From Parabacteroides merdae ATCC 43184 (GTDB lineage: Bacteria > Bacteroidota > Bacteroidia > Bacteroidales > Tannerellaceae): a stretch of DNA of 64,000 bases. The stretch's first letter is position 1, and every line of letters begins with the position of its first letter. The notes beneath the pieces are model-generated. The model saw only the letters and a program-made list of their open reading frames with translations, was not told where the DNA came from and did not search any database. Position numbers and translations under genes: made by a program. This document shows positions 43,951 to 52,839 of the stretch, piece after piece. The stretch lies in NCBI RefSeq assembly GCF_025151215.1, contig NZ_CP102286.1, forward strand, positions 186,001-250,000. Reading direction: 5' to 3'.

Positions 43951-45120
43951 ATGGAAAAAGTTATTTACAATCTGGTGTTCAATCGGAAAAAGCGGTTGAA
44001 TGCAGAAGGAAAGGCTTTGATTCAGGTAGAGGCTTACCTGAATAGGCAAAAGAAGTATTTCTCAACGAAAATCTATGTTAAGCCCACACAATGGGATAGC
44101 AAGAGAAAAGCTGTGAGGAACCATCCCAATATGGATGAACTCAATCAGTACATTGAGGATTATATTACTTATTTGGAACGGATCGAATTAGATATGGTCC
44201 AAAGCGGACGTCCGTTTTCTTTGAAGTATTTGAGGGAAAGGGGAGATTTTGAGTCTGTCTCTTCCTCTTTTGTCTCTTTTATGAAAAATGAGATCAATCA
44301 TAGCAACTTAAGACTTTCCACATTGAAGAACCATTTATCCACTTTGCAGGTTTTGTGCCAGTATCAGCCACAAGTCTCTTTTGATGATCTTACCTTTAAT
44401 TTCCTTTGTGGTTTTGAACATTTTCTTCTTGAGCAAAAGTACCACCGGAATACGATTGCCAAGCATATGAAGCATCTGAAAAGATATGTCAACCTGGCGA
44501 TTAATAAGGATTTGTTTGAATTGCAGAAATATCCTTTTCGTAAGTATAAGATTAAATATATGGAGAGCAAGCGTGGCCATCTGACACCTGAGGAATTGGG
44601 AAGGTTGGAGAATATCGCTCCTAAATTGCAACGAACGCTCAGACGGACGCTCGATATGTTCCTTTTCAGCTGCTATACCGGGCTGCGCTTTTCCGATATT
44701 GTCAATATACGACCGGATAATTTTCATCTGATCGATGATAAGTTATGGCTGGTCTATTCATCGGTCAAGACGGATGTGAACGTCCGGCTTCCTTTGTTTC
44801 TGCTATTCGACGGAAAAGCTCTTGCTGTTTATGAACGCTATTGCAAGCGTTATTCAAGAACGTTGTTTGGAGTTTCTGTTTCGGCAAACTCGAATGTGAA
44901 TAAACAGTTGAAAAGGATTTGCCGGCTGGCGGAAATAGATAAAAGGTTGTCTTTCCACATGGCACGCCATACCAACGCTACCTTATTATTATATAATGGA
45001 GCGAATATCACGACAGTCCAGAAGTTGCTGGGGCATAAAAGTGTACGGACAACGGAAATCTACAGTGATATTATGGATATGACTGTTATACGTGATCTGG
45101 AAAATATCACATTGAAATAA
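43951..45120 (+). CDS. Tyrosine-type site-specific recombinase, likely shufflon invertase
   Basis: The 389-residue protein has the Bacteroidetes integrase layout: an arm-type N-terminal domain (1-85), a SAM-like core-binding domain (about 100-200) and a catalytic domain (about 210-385). All catalytic residues are present: R246 (TGLRFSD), K273 (SSVKTD), H336 and R339 (FHMARH), H362 (LLGHKS) and the nucleophile Y371 (EIYSD). The ATG at 43951 starts the usual MEKVIYNLVFNRKKRL; an ATG 9 bp upstream is possible. It follows the active SusCD pair. No other integrative-element genes or attachment sites are seen, so the local role is most likely DNA inversion at the 26-bp sites. That is inference. Confidence 0.88.
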   Translation: MEKVIYNLVFNRKKRLNAEGKALIQVEAYLNRQKKYFSTKIYVKPTQWDSKRKAVRNHPNMDELNQYIEDYITYLERIELDMVQSGRPFSLKYLRERGDFESVSSSFVSFMKNEINHSNLRLSTLKNHLSTLQVLCQYQPQVSFDDLTFNFLCGFEHFLLEQKYHRNTIAKHMKHLKRYVNLAINKDLFELQKYPFRKYKIKYMESKRGHLTPEELGRLENIAPKLQRTLRRTLDMFLFSCYTGLRFSDIVNIRPDNFHLIDDKLWLVYSSVKTDVNVRLPLFLLFDGKALAVYERYCKRYSRTLFGVSVSANSNVNKQLKRICRLAEIDKRLSFHMARHTNATLLLYNGANITTVQKLLGHKSVRTTEIYSDIMDMTVIRDLENITLK

Positions 45121-45205
45121 AATAAGGTAATAGATACAGGAAGGTGTGTCGTAATACCCGATGCGCCTTCTTTTTTTCGTTGACTATAAAAATCGGCTCA
45201 TTTTT

Positions 45206-46861
45206 TTAAGCTGCGATATTTTGAGGATTTCTTTGATTTATGTGTTCGCAGCATCTAAATATAGCTACTGTAAGCTCATAAAACAGTCTAATCAACCAAT
45301 CCATACCTTCTTTAGCCATTTTTGCACATATCTTTTTTATATTGAAGGCAATGGCAAAGAAGGCAAAATCCATGAAGACCTTGTCCTTTCCAAAATGGCG
45401 GAAACGTTTGTAATTCATATTGTTTTTCATTTGTCCGAACACGGCTTCCGGTTCTATGCATCTCTGTCCTCTGTGTTTCAGCCCTTCCTCGGAGCAGAGC
45501 TGCTCTTTGGCTTTTTGCCTGTATTTTCTGAGCCTGTGATTCAGTTCTATCGTCCTGTTTCCTTTTGCTTTAAAACAACGGCATCTTAGCGGACAGCCTT
45601 CACATCTGACGGCTCTGTACCTGGCATTTTCGCTGACATATCCGGATGCGGTTTTCACATGTCTAGTACCTATCCTCCGCATCCTTTGTCCCATAGGGCA
45701 GATGCAAAAGTCATGTTCTTCATTGTAGTAGAAGTTTTCTGCCTTGAACGGATCCGGTTGGAATCTCGGCCGCTGCTCCATGTGGAAATAGTTATATTTG
45801 ACGTAAGCTTCCATGCCGTTCTCTGACATGAAGCGGTAATTCTCCTCAGAACCATAGCCGGAATCGGCAACCACCGTATGAGCCATCCGGTCATACCTGT
45901 TTGAAAAAGATTGCAGGAAAGGGATCATGGTCAGTGTATCCGTAGGGTTCGGGAAGAGTGCAAAATCGGTGATGAACTGGTTCTCGGTGCCGATCTGAAG
46001 GTTGTAACCGGGCTTCGTCTGCCCGTTACGCATGGCATCCTCCTTCATTCTCATGAAAGTTGCGTCCTTGTCCGTCTTGGAATAGGAATTCCTCTCTTGC
46101 AGCGTGTCCAGATGACTGTCGTATTCCTGGAGTTTGTCCCTATGTTCTTCCAGCTCCTTCAGCTGTTTGCGTCTCTTTTTCAGCTCAGTCTTTTCCTCCT
46201 TGGTGGAAGGCTCGGGAACCTGTTCCAGCACATGACGTAATTCTCCCGCCATTTCGGTCAGCATGGCCGGAGTGAACTCAACCTCCTCATTACTTTCCGA
46301 ATACTTTTCTTGGGCGATGACATCGTCTATCTGCCCTAGCAGGACATGTATCTTCTTCATCAGGCGCTCTCGGTTCCGCTCAACCGTTTTTCGCCAAACG
46401 AAAGTATACTTGTTAGCTTTGGATTCAATCTTTGTCCCGTCAATGTATTCCACGTTCAGGCTGATGAAGCCTTTGGAAGAGAGAAGGAGTACGGTTTGGG
46501 TAAACACCTCGTTGATTTCCTTCTTCACCCGATTGCGGAAACGGTTGATGGTAATGAAATCCGGTTTCTCATATCCGGCAAGCCAGATATAATGAATGTC
46601 ACGATGAAGGAGCTTTTCGATTTTCCGGCAGGAGTAGACGTTGTTCATGTAGGCATACAGAATGACCTTGAGCATCATCTTGGGATGGTAAGGGCTGCGG
46701 CCGCATTCCTTATATAGCTTCCTGAAACTTTCAAGATTCAGGCCCTCAACCAGGGCGTCAACCATGCGCACCGGATCGTTATCTGCAATATCCTCATCTA
46801 TTCTTTGAGGAAAAAGCACTGTTTGGTTGGGATTGTAAGGACGAAAATGTATCTTTGCCAT
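45206..46861 (-). CDS. IS1182-family transposase
   Basis: This 551-residue DDE transposase starts MAKIHFRPYNPNQTVLFPQ. The upstream frame to 46969 runs into the terminal repeat and is not used. The N-terminal DUF772-like helical domain (about 10-110) is followed by YIDGTKIES and VVADSGYGSEENYRF, each with an expected catalytic Asp. The C-terminal DDE part has a Cys cluster (CEGCPLRCRC) and ends with RCIEPEAVFGQMKNNMNYKRF, holding the catalytic Glu. The frame is intact, so the element may be active. Cys-rich and Arg-rich stretches are usual in this family. Confidence 0.92.
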   Translation of the reverse strand: MAKIHFRPYNPNQTVLFPQRIDEDIADNDPVRMVDALVEGLNLESFRKLYKECGRSPYHPKMMLKVILYAYMNNVYSCRKIEKLLHRDIHYIWLAGYEKPDFITINRFRNRVKKEINEVFTQTVLLLSSKGFISLNVEYIDGTKIESKANKYTFVWRKTVERNRERLMKKIHVLLGQIDDVIAQEKYSESNEEVEFTPAMLTEMAGELRHVLEQVPEPSTKEEKTELKKRRKQLKELEEHRDKLQEYDSHLDTLQERNSYSKTDKDATFMRMKEDAMRNGQTKPGYNLQIGTENQFITDFALFPNPTDTLTMIPFLQSFSNRYDRMAHTVVADSGYGSEENYRFMSENGMEAYVKYNYFHMEQRPRFQPDPFKAENFYYNEEHDFCICPMGQRMRRIGTRHVKTASGYVSENARYRAVRCEGCPLRCRCFKAKGNRTIELNHRLRKYRQKAKEQLCSEEGLKHRGQRCIEPEAVFGQMKNNMNYKRFRHFGKDKVFMDFAFFAIAFNIKKICAKMAKEGMDWLIRLFYELTVAIFRCCEHINQRNPQNIAA

Positions 46862-46908
46862 AGTATAAATTCTTATGCCTAAAGATACAAAATCTTCAGG
46901 TAATAACA

Positions 46909-46941
46909 AAGCCCCAGCTTGTGAAAGTCGGGGCTTTGGGC
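46909..46941. terminator. Stem-loop inside the IS, upstream of the transposase
   Basis: CAAAGCCCC pairs with GGGGCTTTG around a loop of about 13 nt. Placed between the IS end and the transposase start, it may block transcription entering from flanking DNA. The interval 46862-47173 otherwise contains only the IS end and the rarA leader. Confidence 0.55.
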
Positions 46942-47173
46942 ATAAAAAAGAAGGTGAGAATTTTGACACACCTTCTGATCTTTCATGATTTTATTCAGTG
47001 CCCAAGAGTTGTAAATATGACAAAATGTTATCTTATTGTAGTTTTTATGGGTGTGTGTTGCTGTGTGTGCTTTCTTTTTATCATATTTTTCTGTTGTCAA
47101 ACATTAAAATAGCCTTGAATTTTTACTGTATTTATACTTTGAAAAGTAAATAAAATATGCGACTTTTGTTGGC

Positions 47174-48454
47174 ATGATGAGTCAACCGTTAGCAGAGAGA
47201 TTACGTCCGAAAACGTTGGACGATTATATCGGGCAGAAACACCTGGTTGGTCCGGGGGCTGTCCTTAGAAAGATGATTGATGCGGGTCGTGTCCCCTCTT
47301 TTATATTGTGGGGACCTCCGGGAGTAGGAAAGACTACGCTGGCGCAGATTATTTCGAATAAGCTGGAAGCTCCGTTCTACACATTGAGCGCAATCAGTTC
47401 AGGAGTGAAAGATGTGCGGGAAGTGATAGAAAAGGCAAAAGGCAATCGCTTTTTCAATACCGTTTCACCGATCCTGTTTATTGACGAAATACATCGCTTT
47501 AGCAAGTCGCAGCAGGATTCCCTGCTCAATGCTGTAGAGACAGGTGTGGTAACCTTGATCGGAGCCACGACAGAGAATCCCTCGTTCGAGGTCATCCGTC
47601 CGTTGCTTTCCCGCTGCCAGGTATATGTTTTGAAATCATTGGAGAAAGCTGATCTGTTGACCTTGTTGAATAAGGCGGTTACCGAAGATATCATATTGAA
47701 GGATATGAATATCGTGTTGGCCGAGACGGACGCCATGTTGCGTTATTCCGGTGGCGATGCACGGAAACTGCTGAATATCCTGGAGCTTGTCGTTGCTGCG
47801 GAAGAAGGAAATGAAAAGATTGAAATAACAGATGAAAAGGTGGTGGAGCGCTTGCAGGAAAATCCGGCAGCGTACGATAAAGGAGGGGAGATGCATTATG
47901 ACATCATATCCGCTTTTATCAAATCCATTCGCGGAAGTGATCCGGATGCCGCTGTCTATTGGCTGGCTCGTATGGTTGCCGGTGGCGAAGATCCGGAATT
48001 TATAGCCCGCCGTCTGGTTATTTCAGCATCGGAAGATATCGGATTAGCGAATCCGAATGCTCTGTTGTTGGCAAATGCCTGTTTTGATGCCTTGAAGAAA
48101 ATCGGCTGGCCTGAAGGACGGATCATTTTGGCGGAAACGACCGTTTATCTGGCATGCAGTCCTAAAAGCAATTCGGCTTATATGGCGATTAATGATGCGT
48201 TAGAGTTGGTGAACCGTACAGGAAACTTGCCTGTTCCCCTTCATTTGCGAAATGCACCGACAAAATTGATGGCGGAGCTGAATTACGGAAAAGATTACAA
48301 ATATGCGCACGATTATGAAAATCATTTTGTCAAGCAAGAGTTCCTTCCAAAGGAGATTTTAAACGAACGGCTGTGGAAAGGACAGGAAAATCCGTCCGAA
48401 CACAAACTAATTGAACAGATGAGGCGTTTGTGGGGAGATAGATATCAGAATTGA
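47174..48454 (+). CDS. rarA: Replication-associated recombination protein A (RarA/MgsA)
   Basis: RarA is an AAA+ ATPase that acts at stalled replication forks with SSB and RecA. The 426-residue protein starts PLAERLRPKTLDDYIGQKHLVG, has Walker A GPPGVGKTTLAQ, Walker B FIDEIHRF, a sensor segment IGATTENPSFEV and the C-terminal tetramerisation domain (SDPDAAVYWLARM). The length is normal for the family. It starts with two consecutive ATGs (47174, 47177). The stop codon TGA lies inside the first unit of the ATTGACAATTG repeat. Confidence 0.95.
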   Translation: MMSQPLAERLRPKTLDDYIGQKHLVGPGAVLRKMIDAGRVPSFILWGPPGVGKTTLAQIISNKLEAPFYTLSAISSGVKDVREVIEKAKGNRFFNTVSPILFIDEIHRFSKSQQDSLLNAVETGVVTLIGATTENPSFEVIRPLLSRCQVYVLKSLEKADLLTLLNKAVTEDIILKDMNIVLAETDAMLRYSGGDARKLLNILELVVAAEEGNEKIEITDEKVVERLQENPAAYDKGGEMHYDIISAFIKSIRGSDPDAAVYWLARMVAGGEDPEFIARRLVISASEDIGLANPNALLLANACFDALKKIGWPEGRIILAETTVYLACSPKSNSAYMAINDALELVNRTGNLPVPLHLRNAPTKLMAELNYGKDYKYAHDYENHFVKQEFLPKEILNERLWKGQENPSEHKLIEQMRRLWGDRYQN

Positions 48455-48562
48455 CAATTGATAATAGACAATTGACAATTGGGAAATAAGTGTAATTGAT
48501 AAAGATAATTATCATGTCGTTTTGCTAATAATTATCAATCATCGATTGTCAATTGTCAATTT
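48449..48562. repeat. ATTGACAATTG repeat hairpin between rarA and serC
   Basis: Units of ATTGACAATTG and ATTGATAATAG on the left face ATTATCAATCATCGATTG and TCAATTGTCAAT on the right, with about 50 nt between. The repeat supplies the rarA stop codon. Confidence 0.7.
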
Positions 48563-48636
48563 ATTTTGTACATTAGCCGCCTGTTTTTGGGAAATTAGTT
48601 ACTTAAATTATATTTAACATTAAAAAAAACATTGGT

Positions 48637-49704
48637 ATGAAGAAGCACAATTTTTATGCAGGTCCCTCTATCTTGAGCGAGTATACAATTAAAAATACGG
48701 CCGCTGCAGTAGAGAATTTTGCGGGTATGGGTTTATCTCTTCTTGAAATCTCCCACAGAAGTAAAGAATTCGTTGCCGTGAACGATGAGGCGCGTGCGCT
48801 GATCAAAGAATTGCTGGATATTCCTGCTGGCTATGAGGTTGTTTTCCTGGGTGGAGGTGCAAGCATGCAGTTTTGTATGGTTCCTTACAACCTGTTGAAT
48901 AAGAAAGCTTCTTATTTAGATACCGGTACATGGTCGTCCAAAGCCATCAAGGAAGCTAAGCTCTTCGGGGAAGTCGAGGTTGTGGCATCTTCTAAAGATA
49001 AAAACTATACATATATTCCGAAAGATTATACGATTGCCGACGATGCGGATTATTTCCATATTACGACCAATAATACGATTTACGGAACGGAAACTCGCAA
49101 AGATCCGGATGTGAAACAACGTTTGGTCGCCGATATGTCGTCCGATATTTTCTCCCGTCCGATCGATGTATCCAAATATGACATTATCTATGCCGGGGCA
49201 CAGAAGAATCTGGCTCCTGCCGGTGTGACGTTGGCTATTGTTCGTGTGGATGCTTTGGGGCATGTGGAACGCCCGATCCCGACAATGTTGAACTATAAGA
49301 CTCATGTGGACAAGGATTCCATGTTTAACACTCCTCCCGTGCTGCCGATCTATGCTGCGTTGCAGACATTGAAATGGTATAAGGAACAGGGCGGTGTTGC
49401 CGCTATGGAAAAGAAGGATATGGAAAATGCCGCTATCCTGTATGATGAAATCGATCGTAACAAGTTGTTCAGAGGGACTGTTGCAGCCGAAGACCGTTCT
49501 ATCATGAATGTATGTTTCGTGATGAATGACGAGTATAAGGAACTGGAAGACGAATTCAGCAAATTTGCTGCGGCTGCCGGTATGGTCGGTATCAAGGGAC
49601 ACCGCTCTGTCGGTGGTTTCCGTGCCTCACTGTACAACGCAATGCCTAAGAGCAGCGTTGAAGCTTTGGTTGCATGTATGAAGGATTTTGAAAAACAGCA
49701 TTGA
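48637..49704 (+). CDS. serC: Phosphoserine aminotransferase
   Basis: SerC converts 3-phosphohydroxypyruvate and glutamate to phosphoserine; it also serves pyridoxal phosphate synthesis in some bacteria. The 355-residue class V aminotransferase starts [15 protein letters not shown]. It has [15 protein letters not shown], the PLP lysine K190 in [12 protein letters not shown], and the C-terminal [15 protein letters not shown]. Only 2 bp separate its stop from the serA start, so the two steps of serine synthesis are made from one transcript. Confidence 0.96.
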   Translation: MKKHNFYAGPSILSEYTIKNTAAAVENFAGMGLSLLEISHRSKEFVAVNDEARALIKELLDIPAGYEVVFLGGGASMQFCMVPYNLLNKKASYLDTGTWSSKAIKEAKLFGEVEVVASSKDKNYTYIPKDYTIADDADYFHITTNNTIYGTETRKDPDVKQRLVADMSSDIFSRPIDVSKYDIIYAGAQKNLAPAGVTLAIVRVDALGHVERPIPTMLNYKTHVDKDSMFNTPPVLPIYAALQTLKWYKEQGGVAAMEKKDMENAAILYDEIDRNKLFRGTVAAEDRSIMNVCFVMNDEYKELEDEFSKFAAAAGMVGIKGHRSVGGFRASLYNAMPKSSVEALVACMKDFEKQH

Positions 49705-49706
49705 TT

Positions 49707-50630
49707 ATGGCAAAGATATTAGTAGCAACAGATAAACCTTTCGCAGCGATAGCTGTGAAAGGTATCCGCGAAGTAGTGGAAGGGGCAGGCGATGAACTGA
49801 TCCTGTTGGAAAAATACGGTGAAAAGGCCAAACTGCTGGAGGCAGTCAAGGATGTGGATGCAATCATTATCCGCAGTGACGTGATCGATGCCGAAGTGCT
49901 GGATGCCGCCAAGCAGTTGAAGATAGTGGTTCGTGCCGGAGCCGGTTATGATAACGTCGACCTGGCTGCTGCGACAGCTCATAATGTTTGTGTGATGAAT
50001 ACACCGGGGCAGAACTCCAATGCCGTTGCCGAATTGGCTTTCGGAATGATGGTAATGGCTGTCCGCAACTTCTATAACGGAACATCGGGAACAGAATTGA
50101 AAGGAAAGAAACTGGGAATCCACGCATACGGCAACGTAGGCCGCAATGTGGCCCGTATCGCAAAAGGTTTCGGAATGGAAATCTATGCATTCGATGCTTT
50201 CTGTCCGGCTTCGGCCATTGAAGCGGATGGCGTGAAACCAGTCGCTTCACCGGAAGAACTCTATGCTACCTGCGATATCGTTTCTTTGCATATTCCCGCA
50301 ACTGCCGAAACAAAGAACTCCATCAATTACGCTCTGGTCGGCAAGATGCCGAAAGGGGGCCTGTTGGTCAATACAGCCCGTAAGGAAGTGATCAACGAAG
50401 CCGAACTGATCAAGTTGATGGAAGAACGCGCAGACTTGAAATATGTAACCGACATCATGCCCGTAGCCAACGAAGAGTTTGCCGCCAAGTTTGCCGGTCG
50501 CTATTTCTCCACTCCTAAAAAGATGGGTGCACAGACTGCCGAAGCCAATATCAATGCCGGTATTGCCGCTGCCAAGCAGATCGAAGGCTTCCTGAAAGAA
50601 GGATGTGAAAAATTCAGAGTAAATAAATAG
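49707..50630 (+). CDS. serA: D-3-phosphoglycerate dehydrogenase (short form, lysine variant)
   Basis: SerA oxidises 3-phosphoglycerate to 3-phosphohydroxypyruvate with NAD. This 307-residue form lacks the ACT regulatory domains. The NAD site is GIHAYGNVGRNVARIA and the catalytic Arg is in NTARK (R225). The general-base His of the family, normally in a TPHIGA-like segment, is replaced: the segment reads STPKKMGAQT with K271. This matches type III phosphoglycerate dehydrogenases that use Lys, such as the Entamoeba enzyme. The ATG at 49707 is preferred to an upstream TTG that overlaps serC. Confidence 0.94.
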   Translation: MAKILVATDKPFAAIAVKGIREVVEGAGDELILLEKYGEKAKLLEAVKDVDAIIIRSDVIDAEVLDAAKQLKIVVRAGAGYDNVDLAAATAHNVCVMNTPGQNSNAVAELAFGMMVMAVRNFYNGTSGTELKGKKLGIHAYGNVGRNVARIAKGFGMEIYAFDAFCPASAIEADGVKPVASPEELYATCDIVSLHIPATAETKNSINYALVGKMPKGGLLVNTARKEVINEAELIKLMEERADLKYVTDIMPVANEEFAAKFAGRYFSTPKKMGAQTAEANINAGIAAAKQIEGFLKEGCEKFRVNK

Positions 50631-50646
50631 ATTTATCTAAATTATC

Positions 50647-51894
50647 ATGGCACGAATTAAACCTTTCAAAGGAGTCCGTCCTCCTAAAGATTTGATCGAA
50701 CAAGTGGCTTCCCGTCCTTACGATGTGTTGAACTCGGAAGAGGCACGCGAAGAAGCGAAGGGAAATGAAAAATCATTATATCATATCATCAAACCGGAGA
50801 TCGACTTTCCGGTCGGGACGGATGAACACGATCCTGCCGTTTATCTGAAAGCTGCCGCCAATTTCCGGATGTTCCAGGAAAAGGGCTGGTTGGTGCAGGA
50901 TAAGGAGGAATGTTACTATGTGTATGCCCAGACCATGAACGGCAAGACACAATACGGCTTGGTTGTCGGTGCGTATGTGCCCGATTATATGAATGGCGTT
51001 ATCAAGAAGCATGAGTTGACACGGCGTGACAAGGAGGAGGACCGCATGAAGCATGTCCGGGTGAATAATGCCAATATCGAACCGGTGTTCTTTGCTTATC
51101 CCGACAATGCCGAACTGGACCAGATTGTCGCCAAATATGCATCCCGCAATCCGGAATATGACTTCGTCGCGAAAGACGACGGTTTCGGCCATACGTTCTG
51201 GATCATTGATGAACCGGCTGATATTGTCCGCATCACGGAACTGTTCGGCGAAATGCCTTCCCTGTATATTGCCGACGGCCATCACCGTTCCGCCGCCGCC
51301 GCCCTGGTCGGTGCGGAGAAAGCCAGACAGAATGCGGCTCATAAAGGGGACGAGGAGTATAACTACTTTATGGCTGTCTGTTTCCCGGCAAACCAGTTAA
51401 CGATTATCGACTATAACCGTGTGGTGAAAGACTTGAACGGCTTGTCGGAAGAGGAATTTCTGGCTAAATTGGAAAAGAACTTCGTCGTGGAAGAAAAGGG
51501 CGCGGATATTTATAAACCGGCAGCTTTGCATAATTTCTCCCTCTATTTGGCAGGAAAATGGTATTCGTTGACAGCCAAGCAAGGCACATACAACGATAAC
51601 GATCCGATCGGTGTCCTGGATGTGACGATCTCTTCCAACCTGATTTTAGATGAGATTCTGGGCATAAAAGATCTTCGTTCGGATAAACGCATCGATTTCG
51701 TAGGCGGTATCCGTGGGCTGGGAGAATTGCAGCGTCGTGTGGACAGTGGCGAGATGAAGGTCGCGTTGGCGCTTTATCCTGTCACCATGAAGCAATTGAT
51801 GGATATTGCCGATACCGGTAATATCATGCCTCCCAAGACAACCTGGTTCGAACCGAAACTGCGTTCCGGTCTGGTTATCCATAAGCTCGAATAA
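50647..51894 (+). CDS. DUF1015 family protein
   Basis: The 415-residue protein fits DUF1015, a widespread family often placed beside serA and serC. Recognisable parts are IKPFKGVRPP and VASRPYDVLN near the N-terminus, GVIKKHELTRRDKEEDRMKH, and LYIADGHHRSAAA (about residues 208-220). No activity is established for the family as far as I know. Some authors link it to serine metabolism by context. It starts 16 bp after serA, and a terminator follows, so serC-serA-DUF1015 forms one unit. Confidence 0.85.
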   Translation: MARIKPFKGVRPPKDLIEQVASRPYDVLNSEEAREEAKGNEKSLYHIIKPEIDFPVGTDEHDPAVYLKAAANFRMFQEKGWLVQDKEECYYVYAQTMNGKTQYGLVVGAYVPDYMNGVIKKHELTRRDKEEDRMKHVRVNNANIEPVFFAYPDNAELDQIVAKYASRNPEYDFVAKDDGFGHTFWIIDEPADIVRITELFGEMPSLYIADGHHRSAAAALVGAEKARQNAAHKGDEEYNYFMAVCFPANQLTIIDYNRVVKDLNGLSEEEFLAKLEKNFVVEEKGADIYKPAALHNFSLYLAGKWYSLTAKQGTYNDNDPIGVLDVTISSNLILDEILGIKDLRSDKRIDFVGGIRGLGELQRRVDSGEMKVALALYPVTMKQLMDIADTGNIMPPKTTWFEPKLRSGLVIHKLE

Positions 51895-51945
51895 AATGAT
51901 TTCACATTCACAAGCCTGCTTGATGCTTGTGTGATGCCGATTTAC

Positions 51946-52003
51946 AGTGAAGGCTGAGTATGCGGAGGGTGATCCCGCCTGCATACGGCCTTCACTTTTT
52001 TTA
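51946..52003 (+). terminator. Terminator of the serC-serA-DUF1015 operon
   Basis: AGTGAAGGC pairs with GCCTTCACT-like sequence at the base, with an inner GTATGCGG/CCGCCTGCATAC stem, followed by a T-run. It is 52 bp after the DUF1015 stop. Confidence 0.75.
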
Positions 52004-52035
52004 TTTGGTTGTTCGGACACTTTTATGTAAGTTTG
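52004..52035 (+). promoter_or_regulatory. Promoter for the HAD phosphatase gene
   Basis: TTTG (52004-52007) and TAAGTTTG (52028-52035) are 20 bp apart, an exact consensus layout. The start codon is 20 bp downstream. Confidence 0.75.
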
Positions 52036-52054
52036 TGAGTATTACGCAAAGAAT

Positions 52055-52681
52055 ATGAAAAGAATCAGAAACATAGTATTTGATCTGGGAGGCGTCTTGA
52101 TCGACCTGGACCATCACCAGGCTGTAAGCCGATTTGAGGAAATAGGAGTGAAGGATGCAAAACAGTTGCTCGATCCTTATGAGCAGAAAGGCTTTTTCCT
52201 TGAACTGGAGAATGGAAAGATCGATGTTGATACTTTCTGCCGCAAGTTATGCGAGCATACCGGCAAGCAACTTTCTTATGATGAAATCAAATATGCCTGG
52301 ATGGGTTTTATTGCCGATGTCCCGCAATACAAGTTGGATTTCCTGTTAGAGCTGCGAAAGAAATATAAGGTTTATTTGTTGAGCAATACGAATCCGATTG
52401 TCCAGTCGTGGGCGAGGAGCGAGGCGTTCACCCCCGCCGGTCGTCCTATATCCGCTTATTTCGACAAAATGTATACTTCCTATGAAGTTGGGGTGACGAA
52501 GCCGGATGCCGCCATCTTCGACCGGATGATAGAAAATGCCCCGCTTATTCCCGCTGAAACGCTGTTTGTCGACGATGCCAAATCGAATATAGAGGTTGGA
52601 CAAGGGCTCGGTTTCCACACCTATCAGCCGGAAAACGGAGAGGATTGGCGGGAAGCTGTCCTGAATATACTGGCAAAGTAA
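52055..52681 (+). CDS. HAD superfamily (subfamily IA) phosphatase
   Basis: This 208-residue haloacid-dehalogenase hydrolase has motif I FDLGGVLIDLD (nucleophile Asp10), motif II LLSNTNP, a motif III Lys in GVTKPDAAIF, and motif IV LFVDDAKSNIEVGQ. The DLGGV form of motif I is like YihX-type sugar-phosphate or FMN phosphatases. A small helical cap lies between motifs I and II (about residues 16-85). The substrate cannot be read from sequence. It is monocistronic, with its own promoter and a hairpin array downstream. Confidence 0.88.
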   Translation: MKRIRNIVFDLGGVLIDLDHHQAVSRFEEIGVKDAKQLLDPYEQKGFFLELENGKIDVDTFCRKLCEHTGKQLSYDEIKYAWMGFIADVPQYKLDFLLELRKKYKVYLLSNTNPIVQSWARSEAFTPAGRPISAYFDKMYTSYEVGVTKPDAAIFDRMIENAPLIPAETLFVDDAKSNIEVGQGLGFHTYQPENGEDWREAVLNILAK

Positions 52682-52717
52682 TCTTTCAGTCTGTTTTTGG
52701 GGGAGATGTCTCATGAT

Positions 52718-52802
52718 AAAAAAGCTATAGCCTGTTTCCAAAAAGGTTATAGCTTTTTTCTTGGAAAGCTATGGCTTGTAAACGGAAAACCTATAGCTTT
52801 TT
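52718..52802 (+). terminator. Two AAGCTATAG hairpin units after the HAD gene
   Basis: The first unit is a 15-bp stem (left 52718-52732, right 52745-52759, one wobble pair) with A/T tracts and should terminate transcription. A second, similar unit (about 52765-52802) follows with weaker pairing. Each contains AAGCTAT and TATAGCTTTT, so it looks like a tandem duplication. Confidence 0.6.
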
Positions 52803-52839
52803 GGAGGGCTTGGAACGTTTTTTAGGCCCCCAAATATAG

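Larger units (their letters stand above)
45140..46975. mobile_element. IS1182-family insertion sequence
   Basis: Terminal inverted repeats GAAGGTGTGTC (45140-45150) and its complement (46965-46975) are perfect over 11 bp and similar for about 5 more. A second shared block, CCTTCTTTTTT, lies just inside each end. The 1836-bp length and single transposase fit the family. The left end is 19 bp after the recombinase stop codon. I could not identify a clear target duplication. Confidence 0.8.

Noticed and set aside
43737..47173. Integrated element with the tyrosine recombinase as an integrase and attachment sites at its ends
   Set aside because: No flanking direct repeats, relaxase, tra, phage or plasmid genes are visible; the recombinase stands next to the inversion sites.
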